Positions 42,612 to 54,058 of a stretch of DNA of 64,000 bases are shown here, one piece after another. The notes below the pieces were generated by a model, which saw only the letters and a list, made by a program, of their open reading frames with translations, was not told the origin of the DNA and did no database searches. Made by a program: the position numbers and the translations under genes. The DNA comes from Capillimicrobium parvum (GTDB taxonomy: Bacteria; Actinomycetota; Thermoleophilia; Solirubrobacterales; Solirubrobacteraceae): positions 806,001-870,000 of the forward strand of contig NZ_CP087164.1 of NCBI RefSeq assembly GCF_021172045.1, written 5' to 3'. How positions within the stretch are numbered: the stretch's first letter is position 1; each line of letters starts with the position of its first letter.

Positions 42612-42615
<4 letters not shown>
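41851..42615 (-). CDS. pcaD: 3-oxoadipate enol-lactonase
   Basis: A 254-residue alpha/beta hydrolase. It hydrolyses 3-oxoadipate enol-lactone to 3-oxoadipate, the last ring-derived step of the beta-ketoadipate pathway. Marks: LVLINSLGSSIAMWERQIEEL, RFDLRGHGAS, nucleophile elbow GVSLGGMT and catalytic His in DSAHLAN. The start is TTG 42615, with AGGAGA six bases upstream; it overlaps the pcaB stop as TTGA. In Streptomyces and Rhodococcus pcaD is often fused to pcaC as PcaL; here it is separate. Confidence 0.9.
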
Positions 42616-46021
<3,406 letters not shown>

Positions 46022-46046
46022 GGCCCGGCCGGCTCCATGCGGCCCG

Positions 46047-46448
46047 TCACGGCCCGTCGAGTCCCATCTCCGCGAGGACGTCCTGGGCGATCTTGAACGC
46101 CGCGTTCGCGGCCGGCACGCCGGCGTAGACGGCCGTGTGCAGGATGACCTCGGCGATCTCCTGCGGCGTGAGGCCGTTGCCGATCGCCGCGCGCACGTGC
46201 ATGCCGATCTCGCCTTCGGCGCGGATCGCCGTCAACGCGGTGAGGGTGATGATCGAACGCGTGCGCCGGTCGAGTCCGGGCCGCGCCCAGACGTCGCCCC
46301 ACGCGGTGCGGGTGATGAAGTCCTGAAACGGCTCGGTGAAGGGCGTCGTGCGCGCGACGGCCCGGTCGACGTGCTCGTCGCCGAGCACCTCGCGCCGGAC
46401 CTGCATCCCGCGCTGGTGGGCCTCAGAGCTCGAAGAAGGCGGTCTCAT
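46047..46448 (-). CDS. pcaC: 4-carboxymuconolactone decarboxylase
   Basis: A 133-residue CMD-family protein. It decarboxylates 4-carboxymuconolactone to 3-oxoadipate enol-lactone. GMQVRREVLGDEHVDRAVA at the N-terminus and RTRSIITLTALTAIRAEGEI, HVRAAIGNGLTPQEIAEVILH, AVYAGVPAANAAF are the family core; the catalytic glutamate and histidine are in place. The ATG at 46448 lies 26 bp inside the pcaG gene. It is a free-standing single-domain enzyme. Confidence 0.92.
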   Translation of the reverse strand: MRPPSSSSEAHQRGMQVRREVLGDEHVDRAVARTTPFTEPFQDFITRTAWGDVWARPGLDRRTRSIITLTALTAIRAEGEIGMHVRAAIGNGLTPQEIAEVILHTAVYAGVPAANAAFKIAQDVLAEMGLDGP

Positions 46449-47043
46449 GCTCGCCCTGCAGGTGGATGTCGAAGCGGTAGCCGCGGCCGTCGACCGGTTC
46501 GGCGATCAGCGTCTCGCGCGCGTCGTCGGGCAGCGACCGCAGCACCGGGTCGGTCGCGTTGGCCTCGGCCTCGTCGCCGAAGTAGATGCGCGTCGTGATC
46601 TGGCGCAGCATCCCGCGCGCCATGACGGTGACGAGCAGATGGGGTGCCTGGAGCTGCTCGCCGTTGTCGGCGGCAGGCAAGCGGCCCGGTTTGAGCGTAC
46701 GCACGCGCCAGCGGCCCTCGTTGTCGGTCCCCGAGCGCCCGAACCCGCGGAAGCCCTCGAAGGGCTGGGCGCCACGCGGGTCGTCCGGATGGTCGAAGCG
46801 CCCGTTCGGGTCGGCCTGCCACGTCTCGATCAACGCGTCGGGGATCGGGTCGCCGCGGCCGTCGACGACGTGGCCGAAGACCTCGATCGCGTCGGCGTGG
46901 TAGGGCTCGACCGCGTCCTCGCGCTCCTCCCACGGGTCCGTGAGGCCGAACGCGAAGTACGGGCCGACCGTCTGCGACGGCGTGACGCCAGGGGTCGGCT
47001 CGAGGCTCGGCGGTGGGTACGGGCCGACTTCGGGCTCGCTCAC
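46423..47043 (-). CDS. pcaG: Protocatechuate 3,4-dioxygenase, alpha subunit
   Basis: A 206-residue alpha subunit of the intradiol ring-cleaving enzyme. It has PSQTVGPYFAFGL, VFGHVVDGRGDPIPDALIETWQADPNGRF and APHLLVTVMARGMLRQITTRIYFGDE. As in other PcaG proteins the iron-ligand residues are lost, since the iron sits in the beta subunit. It starts at GTG 47043, 52 bases after the pcaH stop, and overlaps pcaC by 26 bp. Confidence 0.94.
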   Translation of the reverse strand: MSEPEVGPYPPPSLEPTPGVTPSQTVGPYFAFGLTDPWEEREDAVEPYHADAIEVFGHVVDGRGDPIPDALIETWQADPNGRFDHPDDPRGAQPFEGFRGFGRSGTDNEGRWRVRTLKPGRLPAADNGEQLQAPHLLVTVMARGMLRQITTRIYFGDEAEANATDPVLRSLPDDARETLIAEPVDGRGYRFDIHLQGEHETAFFEL

Positions 47044-47095
47044 GATGAGGCCTCCCTCCGGCTCGACACGCTGGTGTGTGAGGACCCGCAGGGTC

Positions 47096-47818
47096 TCACC
47101 CGTGCTCCTCCGCGGTCTCGATGTGCGTCGCGTCGGGCCCGCGCAGGACGATGTCCCACTTGTAGGCGAGCGCCCAGTCCGGCACGGTCTCGTCGAGGTC
47201 GAAGCTCGAGATCATCCGGTTGCGGGCCTGCTCGTCGGCGACCGCGTTGAAGATCGGGTCCTGGAAGAACAGCGGGTCGCCCGGGAAGTACATCTGGGTG
47301 ACGAGCCGCTGCGGGACCGCGCGGCCCATGAGCGAGAAGTGGATGTGATTCGGGCGCCACGCGTTGTGGTGGTTGCCCCACGGGTAGGCGCCCGGCTTGA
47401 TCGTGACGAAGCGCCAGCGGCCCTCGCCGTCGGTCAGGCAGCGGCCGACGCCGGTGAAGTTCGGGTCCAGCGGCGCGGGGTGCTGATCGACCTTGTGGAT
47501 GTAGCGCCCGCACGAGTTGGCCTGCCAGATCTCGATCAGCTGGCCGGGGATCGGCCGTCCGCCGCTGTCGAGCAGGCGGCCGTGGACGATGATCCGCTCG
47601 CCGATCGGCTCCCCGTGGCCGTGGGCGGTCAGGTCGTGGTCGTGCGGGCCGACGCGGTCCTCGCCGAGCAGCGGGCCCGTGACCTCGCCGATCCCCTGCG
47701 GCAGGTGGAACAGCGGCCGCCTGGGGAACCGGTACTTCGTAGACCGGTACTCCGGGAAGTTCGACGGATCCTCGCCGGCGGGGATGTCCGGGTAGGTGGG
47801 CAGCTGCAGCTCAGCCAT
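47096..47818 (-). CDS. pcaH: Protocatechuate 3,4-dioxygenase, beta subunit
   Basis: A 240-residue catalytic subunit. It cleaves protocatechuate to 3-carboxy-cis,cis-muconate using Fe(III) and O2. The four iron ligands are visible: tyrosine in SCGRYIHK, tyrosine in PGAYPWGNHHN, and the two histidines of RPNHIHFSLMG. The N-terminal DPSNFPEYRSTKYRFPRRPL is typical. It lies 15 bases after the pcaF stop. Confidence 0.95.
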   Translation of the reverse strand: MAELQLPTYPDIPAGEDPSNFPEYRSTKYRFPRRPLFHLPQGIGEVTGPLLGEDRVGPHDHDLTAHGHGEPIGERIIVHGRLLDSGGRPIPGQLIEIWQANSCGRYIHKVDQHPAPLDPNFTGVGRCLTDGEGRWRFVTIKPGAYPWGNHHNAWRPNHIHFSLMGRAVPQRLVTQMYFPGDPLFFQDPIFNAVADEQARNRMISSFDLDETVPDWALAYKWDIVLRGPDATHIETAEEHG

Positions 47819-47833
47819 GGATGTCCTCTCCTC

Positions 47834-49009
47834 CTACGCCTCCAGGACGACGGCCAGCCCCTGGCCGACGCCGATGCAGATGGCGGCCAGGCCGTAGCCC
47901 CCGCCCTGGCGCCGCAGCGCGTGCGCCAGCGTCCCCAGGATGCGCACGCCCGAGCACCCGAGCGGGTGGCCGATGGCGATCGCGCCGCCGTACGGGTTGA
48001 CGATCTCGGGGTCGAGCTCCTTCCAGTCGGCCAGGCAGGCCAGCGACTGGGAGGCGAACGCCTCGTTCAGCTCGACGACCTTCAGGTCGCCCCAGCCGAT
48101 GCCGGCGCGCTCGAGCGCCTTGTTGGCGGCCTCGACCGGGGCGATGCCGAAGATGTCGGGGTCGACGCCGTGCACGCCGCGCCCGGCGATGCGCGCCAGC
48201 GGCTCGCGGCCGAGCCGGCCGGCGGCGGCCTCGTCGCCGATGAGCAGCGCGCCGGCGCCGTCGTTGAGCGGGCTCGCGTTGCCGGCGGTGACGGTGCCGT
48301 CCTTGCGGAACGCCGGCCGGAGCTTGGCGAGCTTCTCCAGCGACGTGTCGGGGCGGATGCCCTCGTCGCGCGTGAGGTCAACGTCGGGGTACGGGATGAC
48401 GTGGTCGTCGTAGAAGCCGTCCTCCCATGCGGCGTGCGCCCGCTGGTGGCTCTTGAGCGCGAACGCGTCCTGCTCCTCGCGGCTGATCTCGTAGCGGTCG
48501 GCGAGGATCTCCGCCGACTCGCCCAGCGCGATCGTCCACCCCTCCGGCATCTTCGGGTTGACCATGCGCCACCCGAGCGTCGTCGACCACAGCTGCTCGT
48601 GGCCGGCGGGGAAGCCCTTGGCGGGCTTGAGCACGACCCAGGGGGCGCGGCTCATCGACTCGACGCCGCCGGCGATGCACAGCGAGTGGTCGCCGGTCTC
48701 GATGGCGCGGCTCGCGTCGATCGCCGCCTCGAGGCCGGAGCCGCAGAGGCGGTTCAGCGTGACGCCGGGGACCGTCGTCGGCAGGCCGGCGAGCAGCACG
48801 GCCATGCGCGCGACATCACGGTTGTCCTCGCCGGCGGCGTTCGCGTCGCCGAAGAAGACGTCGCCGATCGTGTCCGGGTCGACGTCGCTGCGGTCGACGA
48901 TCTGGCGCACGACGTGGCCGGCCAGGTCGTCGGGGCGGGTGCCCGACAGCGCGCCGCCGTAGCGGCCGATCGGGGTGCGGATGGCGTCGAGGACGTAGGC
49001 GTCTGGCAA
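47834..49009 (-). CDS. pcaF: 3-oxoadipyl-CoA thiolase
   Basis: A 391-residue thiolase. It splits 3-oxoadipyl-CoA with CoA into succinyl-CoA and acetyl-CoA, ending the pathway. The nucleophile cysteine is in LNRLCGSGLEA, with NEAFASQSLACLA, the histidine of NPYGGAIAIGHPLGCSGVRI and the second cysteine there. Context in the pca cluster sets the substrate; the sequence alone fits any 3-ketoacyl-CoA thiolase. Start is TTG 49009 behind GGAGAAGGACC; 23 bases separate it from the upstream subunit gene. Confidence 0.9.
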   Translation of the reverse strand: MPDAYVLDAIRTPIGRYGGALSGTRPDDLAGHVVRQIVDRSDVDPDTIGDVFFGDANAAGEDNRDVARMAVLLAGLPTTVPGVTLNRLCGSGLEAAIDASRAIETGDHSLCIAGGVESMSRAPWVVLKPAKGFPAGHEQLWSTTLGWRMVNPKMPEGWTIALGESAEILADRYEISREEQDAFALKSHQRAHAAWEDGFYDDHVIPYPDVDLTRDEGIRPDTSLEKLAKLRPAFRKDGTVTAGNASPLNDGAGALLIGDEAAAGRLGREPLARIAGRGVHGVDPDIFGIAPVEAANKALERAGIGWGDLKVVELNEAFASQSLACLADWKELDPEIVNPYGGAIAIGHPLGCSGVRILGTLAHALRRQGGGYGLAAICIGVGQGLAVVLEA

Positions 49010-49032
49010 GGGTGGTCCTTCTCCTTCGGTAC

Positions 49033-49797
49033 TTACGCCTTGAGGGCCCGCAGCGTGTCGAGCTCCTCGGCGGTGGGCGGGGGCAGGGTCTCGAGCTCGT
49101 CGGCGACCTGGAGGTCCCAGCCGGTCGCCTCCTTGGCCTGCTCGACGGTGACGCCCTCGTGCAGCGCGGTGAGGCGGAATGCACGGGTCCGGGGGTCGGG
49201 CTCGAGGATGCCGAGGTCGGTGATGATCTTCGTCGGGCCGTCGCCGCGCAGACCGAGGCCCTGGCGGTGGCCGGGATCGCCCGTGCCGTGGCCGACGGAG
49301 GTCACGAAGTCGACGGCCTCGACGAACGCGCGCGGGCTCTGGCGCAGGATGACGATGACCTCGCCGCAGTTGGCGGCGATCTCGGGCGCGCCGCCGGCCC
49401 CTGGGAGGCGGACCTTCGGGTGGTCGTAGTCGCCGACGACCGTGGTGTTGATGTTGCCGAAGCGGTCGATCTGGGCGGCGCCGAGGAAGCCGACGTCGAT
49501 GCGGCCCGGCTGCACCCAGTAGTTGAACATCTCCGCGACGGCGACCACGGCGTCGGCGGTCTCGGCGAGGATGCCGTCGCCGATCGACAGCGGCAGGCGG
49601 TCGGGCTTGGCGCCGATCGCCCCGGACTCGTAGACGAGCACGAGGTTGGGCGCGTGCAGGCGCTGCGCGAGGTTCGCGGCGGCGCCGGGCGGGCCGATGC
49701 CGACGAAGCAGGTGGTGCCGTCCTCGAGCACCCGCGCGGCGGCGACGGTGAGCAGCTCCTCGGCGGTGAACGCCGCCTTCTCGGTATCGGTGCTCAT
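49033..49797 (-). CDS. CoA-transferase beta subunit (3-oxoadipate CoA-transferase role, GctB/IpdB type)
   Basis: A 254-residue subunit of a class I CoA-transferase. The catalytic glutamate is in LVLVYESGAIGAKPDRLPL. FGNINTTVVGDYDHPKVRLPGAGGAPEIA and the C-terminal FRLTALHEGVTVEQAKEATGWDLQ follow the glutaconate CoA-transferase (GctB) and IpdB group. Placed in the pca operon before the thiolase, it should activate 3-oxoadipate with succinyl-CoA, the job of PcaJ. Classical PcaJ is shorter (about 210-230). It starts at ATG 49797, overlapping the alpha-subunit stop. Confidence 0.85.
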   Translation of the reverse strand: MSTDTEKAAFTAEELLTVAAARVLEDGTTCFVGIGPPGAAANLAQRLHAPNLVLVYESGAIGAKPDRLPLSIGDGILAETADAVVAVAEMFNYWVQPGRIDVGFLGAAQIDRFGNINTTVVGDYDHPKVRLPGAGGAPEIAANCGEVIVILRQSPRAFVEAVDFVTSVGHGTGDPGHRQGLGLRGDGPTKIITDLGILEPDPRTRAFRLTALHEGVTVEQAKEATGWDLQVADELETLPPPTAEELDTLRALKA

Positions 49798-50681
49798 CGG
49801 ACCACCCCCGCAGCGTCGGCTCCAGGTCGGGACGCCGCGTGGGTGGTGCCCCCGGCTCCCTCCTTCTTGGCGAGGACCTCGTCGTCGAGCCAGCGCTGGA
49901 AGCTCTCGCGGTCGCGCGCGACGCCGTCCCAGGCGCGGTAGGCGTCGTTGTCGCGGTCGTAGTAGCCCTGCGCGTAGGAGGGCCGGGCGCCCTGCGGCAC
50001 CTCGGCGATCGCGGTGACGACCCAGCTCGGCAGCACGACCTGGTTGGGCATGGGCTCGAGCTCGTCGACGATCTCCTCGACGGTGACCAGCGATTGCTTG
50101 GCGCCAAGGACCGTCTCCTTCTGCACTCCGCACAGACCCCACATCTGGACGTTGCCCTTCCGGTCGGCGCGCTGCGCGTGGATGATGCCCACGTCGAGGC
50201 CGAGGTTCGGGACGGCCGTCAGCTCCTCGCCCGTGAACGGGCAGGTGACGGTCTTGATCGTCTTCGTGTGCTTCGGCAGGTCGGTGCCCGTGTAGCCGCG
50301 CATGACGGCGAAGGGCAGGCCTGCGGCGGAGGCGGCGTAGCGGTTGGCCATGCCGGCGTGGCTGTGCTCCTCGATCTCGAGCGCGCACGGGTGCTGGTGC
50401 TCGACGGCGTCCCGGAGCCGGTGCAGGCTGCCCACGCCCGGGTTGCCGCCCCAGCTGAAGACGAGCTTGCGGGCGCAGCCGGCGCCGATCATCTGGTCGT
50501 AGACGATGTCCGGCGTCATCCGGACGAGCGTCAGGTCCCGGCGGCCCTGGCGGATGATCTCCTGGCCGGCCGCGACGGGGATGAGGTGGGTGAAGCCCTC
50601 GAGCGCGATCGTGTCGCCGTCGTGGACGAGCTCGGCGATGGCCTCGGGGAGGGTGGTGATCCTGGCGGTATCTGTGCGCAT
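49794..50681 (-). CDS. CoA-transferase alpha subunit (3-oxoadipate CoA-transferase role, GctA/IpdA type)
   Basis: About 295 residues: LPEAIAELVHDGDTIALEGFTHLIPVAAGQEIIRQGRRDLTLVRMTPDIVYDQMIG, SFGG-like FSWGGNPGVGSL and VQMWGLCGVQKETVLGAKQSLVTVEEIVDE. This matches GctA/IpdA more than the 230-residue PcaI. Paired with the beta subunit it should form the 3-oxoadipate:succinyl-CoA transferase. ATG 50681 is chosen; GTG 50708 in the same frame would swallow the inverted repeat. First gene of the pca transcript. Confidence 0.85.
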   Translation of the reverse strand: MRTDTARITTLPEAIAELVHDGDTIALEGFTHLIPVAAGQEIIRQGRRDLTLVRMTPDIVYDQMIGAGCARKLVFSWGGNPGVGSLHRLRDAVEHQHPCALEIEEHSHAGMANRYAASAAGLPFAVMRGYTGTDLPKHTKTIKTVTCPFTGEELTAVPNLGLDVGIIHAQRADRKGNVQMWGLCGVQKETVLGAKQSLVTVEEIVDELEPMPNQVVLPSWVVTAIAEVPQGARPSYAQGYYDRDNDAYRAWDGVARDRESFQRWLDDEVLAKKEGAGGTTHAASRPGADAAGVVR

Positions 50682-50707
50682 AGCGAACGGTGTGCTCTCT
50701 GCGCACA
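50673..50707. promoter_or_regulatory. Inverted repeat at the head of the pca operon (possible PcaR operator)
   Basis: TGTGCGCA (50673-50680) and TGCGCACA (50700-50707) are perfect 8-bp arms 19 bases apart. The first arm covers codons 1-3 of the CoA-transferase alpha gene. Its position at the operon head makes it a candidate operator for the IclR regulator. No other copy was noticed in this region. Confidence 0.45.
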
Positions 50708-50907
50708 CTACCCGCCGGCGGGGCGATCTGTCCAGACCGGCGTCCGGGTTGGGACGGCGGCGGGTCGCACGGCCGCCCGGACCGCGCGACGGGACGTGCG
50801 GGCGTTGGTGTCCGCTGGGCGGGCGTGAGCGCCCGAACGTCGACGCCCGACCACGCGTCGCAGACGAGCGCAGACCGCCCGGTGGGGGAACCGGGGCGCG
50901 GTGCGCC

Positions 50908-51912
50908 TCACCCGGTCCGCTTGTACGTCACCCCGCGCGTCGCGCGCGAGCGGGCGCGCCCACGCGCCTCGCGCTCCCGCGACGCCGCGCGCCGGTCGTC
51001 GATCCACGCCTGCTCGCGCTGCAGCTTGCGCCACGACTCGATCCGGTCGTCGTCCACCGCGTCGCGCACGGCACAGCCCGGCTCGCCCGCGTGGGCGCAG
51101 TCGGCGAACCGGCAGTCCGCGGCGAGCGCGTCGACGTCCGCGAAGCTCGCGGGCTCCCACAGGCCGACCTCGCGCAGGCCCGGCGTGTCGATCACGAGCG
51201 CTCCGCCGGGCAGCGCGATGAGCTCGCGCGCGACCGTCGTGTGGCGCCCGCGCCCGTCGCCCTCGCGCACCGCGCCGGTCGCCTGCCGGTCGCTGCCGAG
51301 CAGCGCGTTGACGAGCGTGGACTTGCCCGCCCCCGACGGACCGAGGAGCACCGCGGTCGCGCCCGGCTCGAGCAGCGCACGCAGCGGCGCGATGCCGTCG
51401 CCGTGCGGCGCGCTGACCGCGAACCCGTCGACTGCGCCGAGCCTGCGGGCGAGGCGCGCGGCCCCGAGGTGGGCGTCCTCGTCGAGGTCGGCCTTGGTCA
51501 GCACGACGGCGGCGGGCACGCCGCCGGCCGCCGCGAGCGCGGCGAAGCGCTCCGCCCGCCGCGCGTTGGGCGCCGGAAGCGGCTCGGCGAGGAGCGCCAG
51601 GTCGACGTTCGCCGCCAGCACCTGCTCGGCCGTCGCGGTGCCGGCCGCACGGCGCGTGATCGTGCCGCGCCGTGGCAGGACGGCGGCGATCGCGCCGGCG
51701 CGGTCGAGCGCGACCCAGTCGCCGGTCACCGGCGGGGTCTCGCGCAGGCGCCCACGCGCGGGCGCGGCATGGGGCCGGTCCGCGGTTGCGACGAGCCAGC
51801 GCCCGCGATGCTGCGCGAGCACGCGGGCGAGGGTGAGGCTGGGGTCGCCGAGCGCGTCGAGCTCGGCGGTCAGGTCAGGGCGCCGGCCGAGGCCGGCGAG
51901 ATCGGCATGCAC
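50908..51912 (-). CDS. rsgA: Small ribosomal subunit biogenesis GTPase RsgA
   Basis: A 334-residue circularly permuted GTPase that helps mature 30S subunits. Order of motifs is permuted as expected: VLTKADL (G4), then GPSGAGKSTLVNALLG (G1), TTVARE, DTPGLREVGLWE (G3). The zinc-binding C-terminal part is CRFADCAHAGEPGC, with R-rich end. An N-terminal OB-like domain (residues about 30-100) is present. The start is GTG 51912, behind GGAGG at some distance. Confidence 0.93.
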   Translation of the reverse strand: MHADLAGLGRRPDLTAELDALGDPSLTLARVLAQHRGRWLVATADRPHAAPARGRLRETPPVTGDWVALDRAGAIAAVLPRRGTITRRAAGTATAEQVLAANVDLALLAEPLPAPNARRAERFAALAAAGGVPAAVVLTKADLDEDAHLGAARLARRLGAVDGFAVSAPHGDGIAPLRALLEPGATAVLLGPSGAGKSTLVNALLGSDRQATGAVREGDGRGRHTTVARELIALPGGALVIDTPGLREVGLWEPASFADVDALAADCRFADCAHAGEPGCAVRDAVDDDRIESWRKLQREQAWIDDRRAASREREARGRARSRATRGVTYKRTG

Positions 51913-52106
51913 TGGGAGAGATCCTCCACGTCGTTTCGGAACACGAGCTCGGCGAGGCGGCCGGGCGACGGCCCGAGCGCCCCGCTCAGGAGGCCGTGGC
52001 GAACGTGGTGTGGAGGTGCTGCGTCATCCGCGGGCGACGATACCGGCGCGGGCGGGGCGCGGCAAGCGCGGGCGACCTCCCAGATCGCCCGCGCCGCCGT
52101 GCTCGT

Positions 52107-53108
52107 TCATCCCATCCCAGGGATGCTGTAGCCGTAGGGGTCCGCCTGGCCGGAGCCGCCGTACGGGTCGGTCGGGTCCACCTGCTGGCCGTAGGGATTG
52201 GTCGGATCCACCTGCTGGCCGTAGGGGTCGGTGGGGTCGATCTGCTGGCCGTAGGGGTCGGTCGGATCCACCTGCTGGCCCTGACCCTGCTGACCGAACG
52301 GGTCGGTCTGCTGCTGGTCCTGGCTCTGCGTGCCGGTCCCGGTCCCGCCGCCGGCCTTCAGCTTCGGCACCGTGTCCTTGACGGTGGCGATCGAGATCGC
52401 GAACCCGACGCCCGTGTTGCCGCCGGACTGGCTGGCGATCTGGGCGTTGACGCCCACGACGTCGCCGTTGGTGTCGATCAGCGGGCCGCCGGAGTTGCCG
52501 GGGTTGATGGCCGCGTCGGTCTGCAGCGCGCCGGAGATCGTCTGCCCGTTGGGGGACTGGATCGCACGGCCGAGCGCGGACACGATGCCCGACGTCAGCG
52601 TGCTCTGCAGTCCGAACGGGCTGCCGATCGCGATGACCGTGTCGCCCACCTGCACGTCGCCGGCGTTGGCGAGGGCGAGCGGATGCAGTTCGCCCGCCTG
52701 GGCCGGGTCGACCTTCAGCAGCGCGAGGTCGGTCGACGCGTCGGCGCCCACGAGCGTGGCCGGTATCAGCGATCCCTTGTCGCCGATGCGCACCTGGTAG
52801 GAGCTCGACTCCGCGACCACGTGGTCGTTCGTGACGATGTAGCCGTCGTTGTCGATCACGAAGCCCGAACCGCTGGCGTTGCCGGCCTGGACGAACACGA
52901 CGCCGTCCTTGACCTTCGAATAGAGGTTCGCCAGCGAGACCGAGCCGGAGCTCGATGGCTTCTCGGCGACGGCCTTCGTGGCGCCGGTCGACGGCGTGCC
53001 GCCGTCGTTGCTGCCCAGCACGCCGGCGAACACCACGGCGGCGCACACGCCCAGCGCCACGAGGCCACCCAGCAGCGCCGCTCCCATGTTTCTCATTCCT
53101 GCACTCAT
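52107..53108 (-). CDS. HtrA/DegP-like serine protease with Gln/Asp/Pro repeat tail
   Basis: A 333-residue protein with an N-terminal membrane anchor (GAALLGGLVALGVCAAVVFAG). The trypsin fold carries the triad: His in NDHVVAESS, Asp in STDLALLKVDP and Ser in NPGNSGGPLIDTNG. HtrA proteins normally follow with a PDZ domain; here there is none. The last 65 residues are low-complexity: QSQDQQQTDPFGQQGQGQQ then repeats of QQVDPTDPYG, ending DPYGYSIPGMG. It probably faces the outside and degrades misfolded envelope proteins. Start ATG 53108 follows GAGGTG. Confidence 0.9.
   Translation of the reverse strand: MSAGMRNMGAALLGGLVALGVCAAVVFAGVLGSNDGGTPSTGATKAVAEKPSSSGSVSLANLYSKVKDGVVFVQAGNASGSGFVIDNDGYIVTNDHVVAESSSYQVRIGDKGSLIPATLVGADASTDLALLKVDPAQAGELHPLALANAGDVQVGDTVIAIGSPFGLQSTLTSGIVSALGRAIQSPNGQTISGALQTDAAINPGNSGGPLIDTNGDVVGVNAQIASQSGGNTGVGFAISIATVKDTVPKLKAGGGTGTGTQSQDQQQTDPFGQQGQGQQVDPTDPYGQQIDPTDPYGQQVDPTNPYGQQVDPTDPYGGSGQADPYGYSIPGMG
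52159..52278 (-). repeat. Four 30-bp repeats coding for the HtrA tail
   Basis: Units at 52159-52188, 52189-52218, 52219-52248 and 52249-52278 encode QQVDPTDPYG variants (QVDPTDPYG, QIDPTDPYG, QVDPTNPYG, QVDPTDPYG). Near-identity at DNA level suggests recent slippage. Confidence 0.9.
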
Positions 53109-53281
53109 CGATCACCTCGAAAGTTCGTTGTGACCGCAGTGGACCGCAGGCGACTGAAGATCCCGTCAGAAGTTCCTCAGCGCTTCCGAAAGAGAACCGA
53201 GGAGTCGCGTAAGCGAGTCAGGCGTGTCCGCTGCTCGAAACCGGTCCTGGCACCCCGGGGCCTCGCCCCCGCGCGGGTATC

Positions 53282-53899
53282 GTGGCGCGCGTGCTGACCC
53301 GCTCCCTTCCCGCCGCGCTGCTCGTCGCCGGCCTCCTCGCGCTCGGTCTGGCCGGGCCCGCGACCCCCGCCCGCGCCGCCGACGCCGACCTCGACGGGGC
53401 ACGCACCGTCCTGCAGCTCAGCCAGCAGCGGCTGTCGTTCATGCGCACGGTGATGGCGGCGAAGTGGGCCAGCCGCGCGCCGATCGAGGATCTCGCGCAG
53501 GAGGCGAGCGTGCTCGACGCCGCGCGCGCCGCCGGCACCGAGCGCGGCTTGGGTCCGGAGACCGTCGCCGGGGTGTTCGCGCAGGAGATCTCCGCGGCGA
53601 AGGTGGTGCAGCTCGGGTGGGGCTCGCAGTGGCTGCTGCACGGCTACCCGGCCGACGAGCCGGCGCCGGACCTGACCGCCGTGCGCCCGCAGATCGCCGC
53701 GCTCACGCCGCAGATCGCCGATGCGCTCGTGCGCACGGACCGCCTGAACTGCGTCCGCCGCGCCCGCGCGCGGCTGCTGCGCGAGGCGAAGATCATCGTC
53801 ACGACGCAGTACGTCACCGCGCGCGTGCGCCGCGGCCTGGTCGACGCGATCCTGCGGGTTCGCGGCGCATCGCGCCGCGCCCCCTGCGCCGGCGTGTAG
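53282..53899 (+). CDS. Secreted chorismate mutase (AroQ gamma class)
   Basis: A 205-residue protein starting at GTG 53282, with a signal peptide (VLTRSLPAALLVAGLLALGLAGPATPARA) and the all-helical AroQ-gamma core: LQLSQQRLSFMRTVMAAKWAS, PIEDLAQEASVLDAARAAG and VAGVFAQEISAAKVVQLGWGSQW. It converts chorismate to prephenate outside the cytoplasm, like Mycobacterium tuberculosis Rv1885c. Key Arg, Lys and Gln positions are kept. Two cysteines sit in the extra C-terminal helix. Why an enzyme should be exported when chorismate is internal is unsettled. Confidence 0.85.
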   Translation: MARVLTRSLPAALLVAGLLALGLAGPATPARAADADLDGARTVLQLSQQRLSFMRTVMAAKWASRAPIEDLAQEASVLDAARAAGTERGLGPETVAGVFAQEISAAKVVQLGWGSQWLLHGYPADEPAPDLTAVRPQIAALTPQIADALVRTDRLNCVRRARARLLREAKIIVTTQYVTARVRRGLVDAILRVRGASRRAPCAGV

Positions 53900-53986
53900 T
53901 CCCGCCGAGCCGCATCGCCGCCCGTCGGCGAGCGCCCGCACCTGTGCCCCTACGCCGGCGCGTGGCCATGGACGGCCGCGCCGGGC

Positions 53987-54012
53987 TCAAGGTTGTTGGC
54001 GTTGTGCCGATA
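53987..54012 (+). promoter_or_regulatory. Sigma-28 (FliA/WhiG)-like promoter
   Basis: TCAA at 53987-53990, 15 bases, then GCCGATA at 54006-54012. This closely fits the FliA/WhiG consensus TAAA-N15-GCCGATAA. It lies 46 bases before the start of the choice-of-anchor A gene, giving a short leader. Confidence 0.55.
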
Positions 54013-54058
54013 GGAACCCGGCCGTCTCGATCTCGACAAGGACCCAGAGCACCCCCAG

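Noticed and set aside
51986-52027. 13-codon ORF (MTQHLHTTFATAS) upstream of rsgA
   Set aside because: No ribosome site and not coupled to the rsgA start; may be chance.
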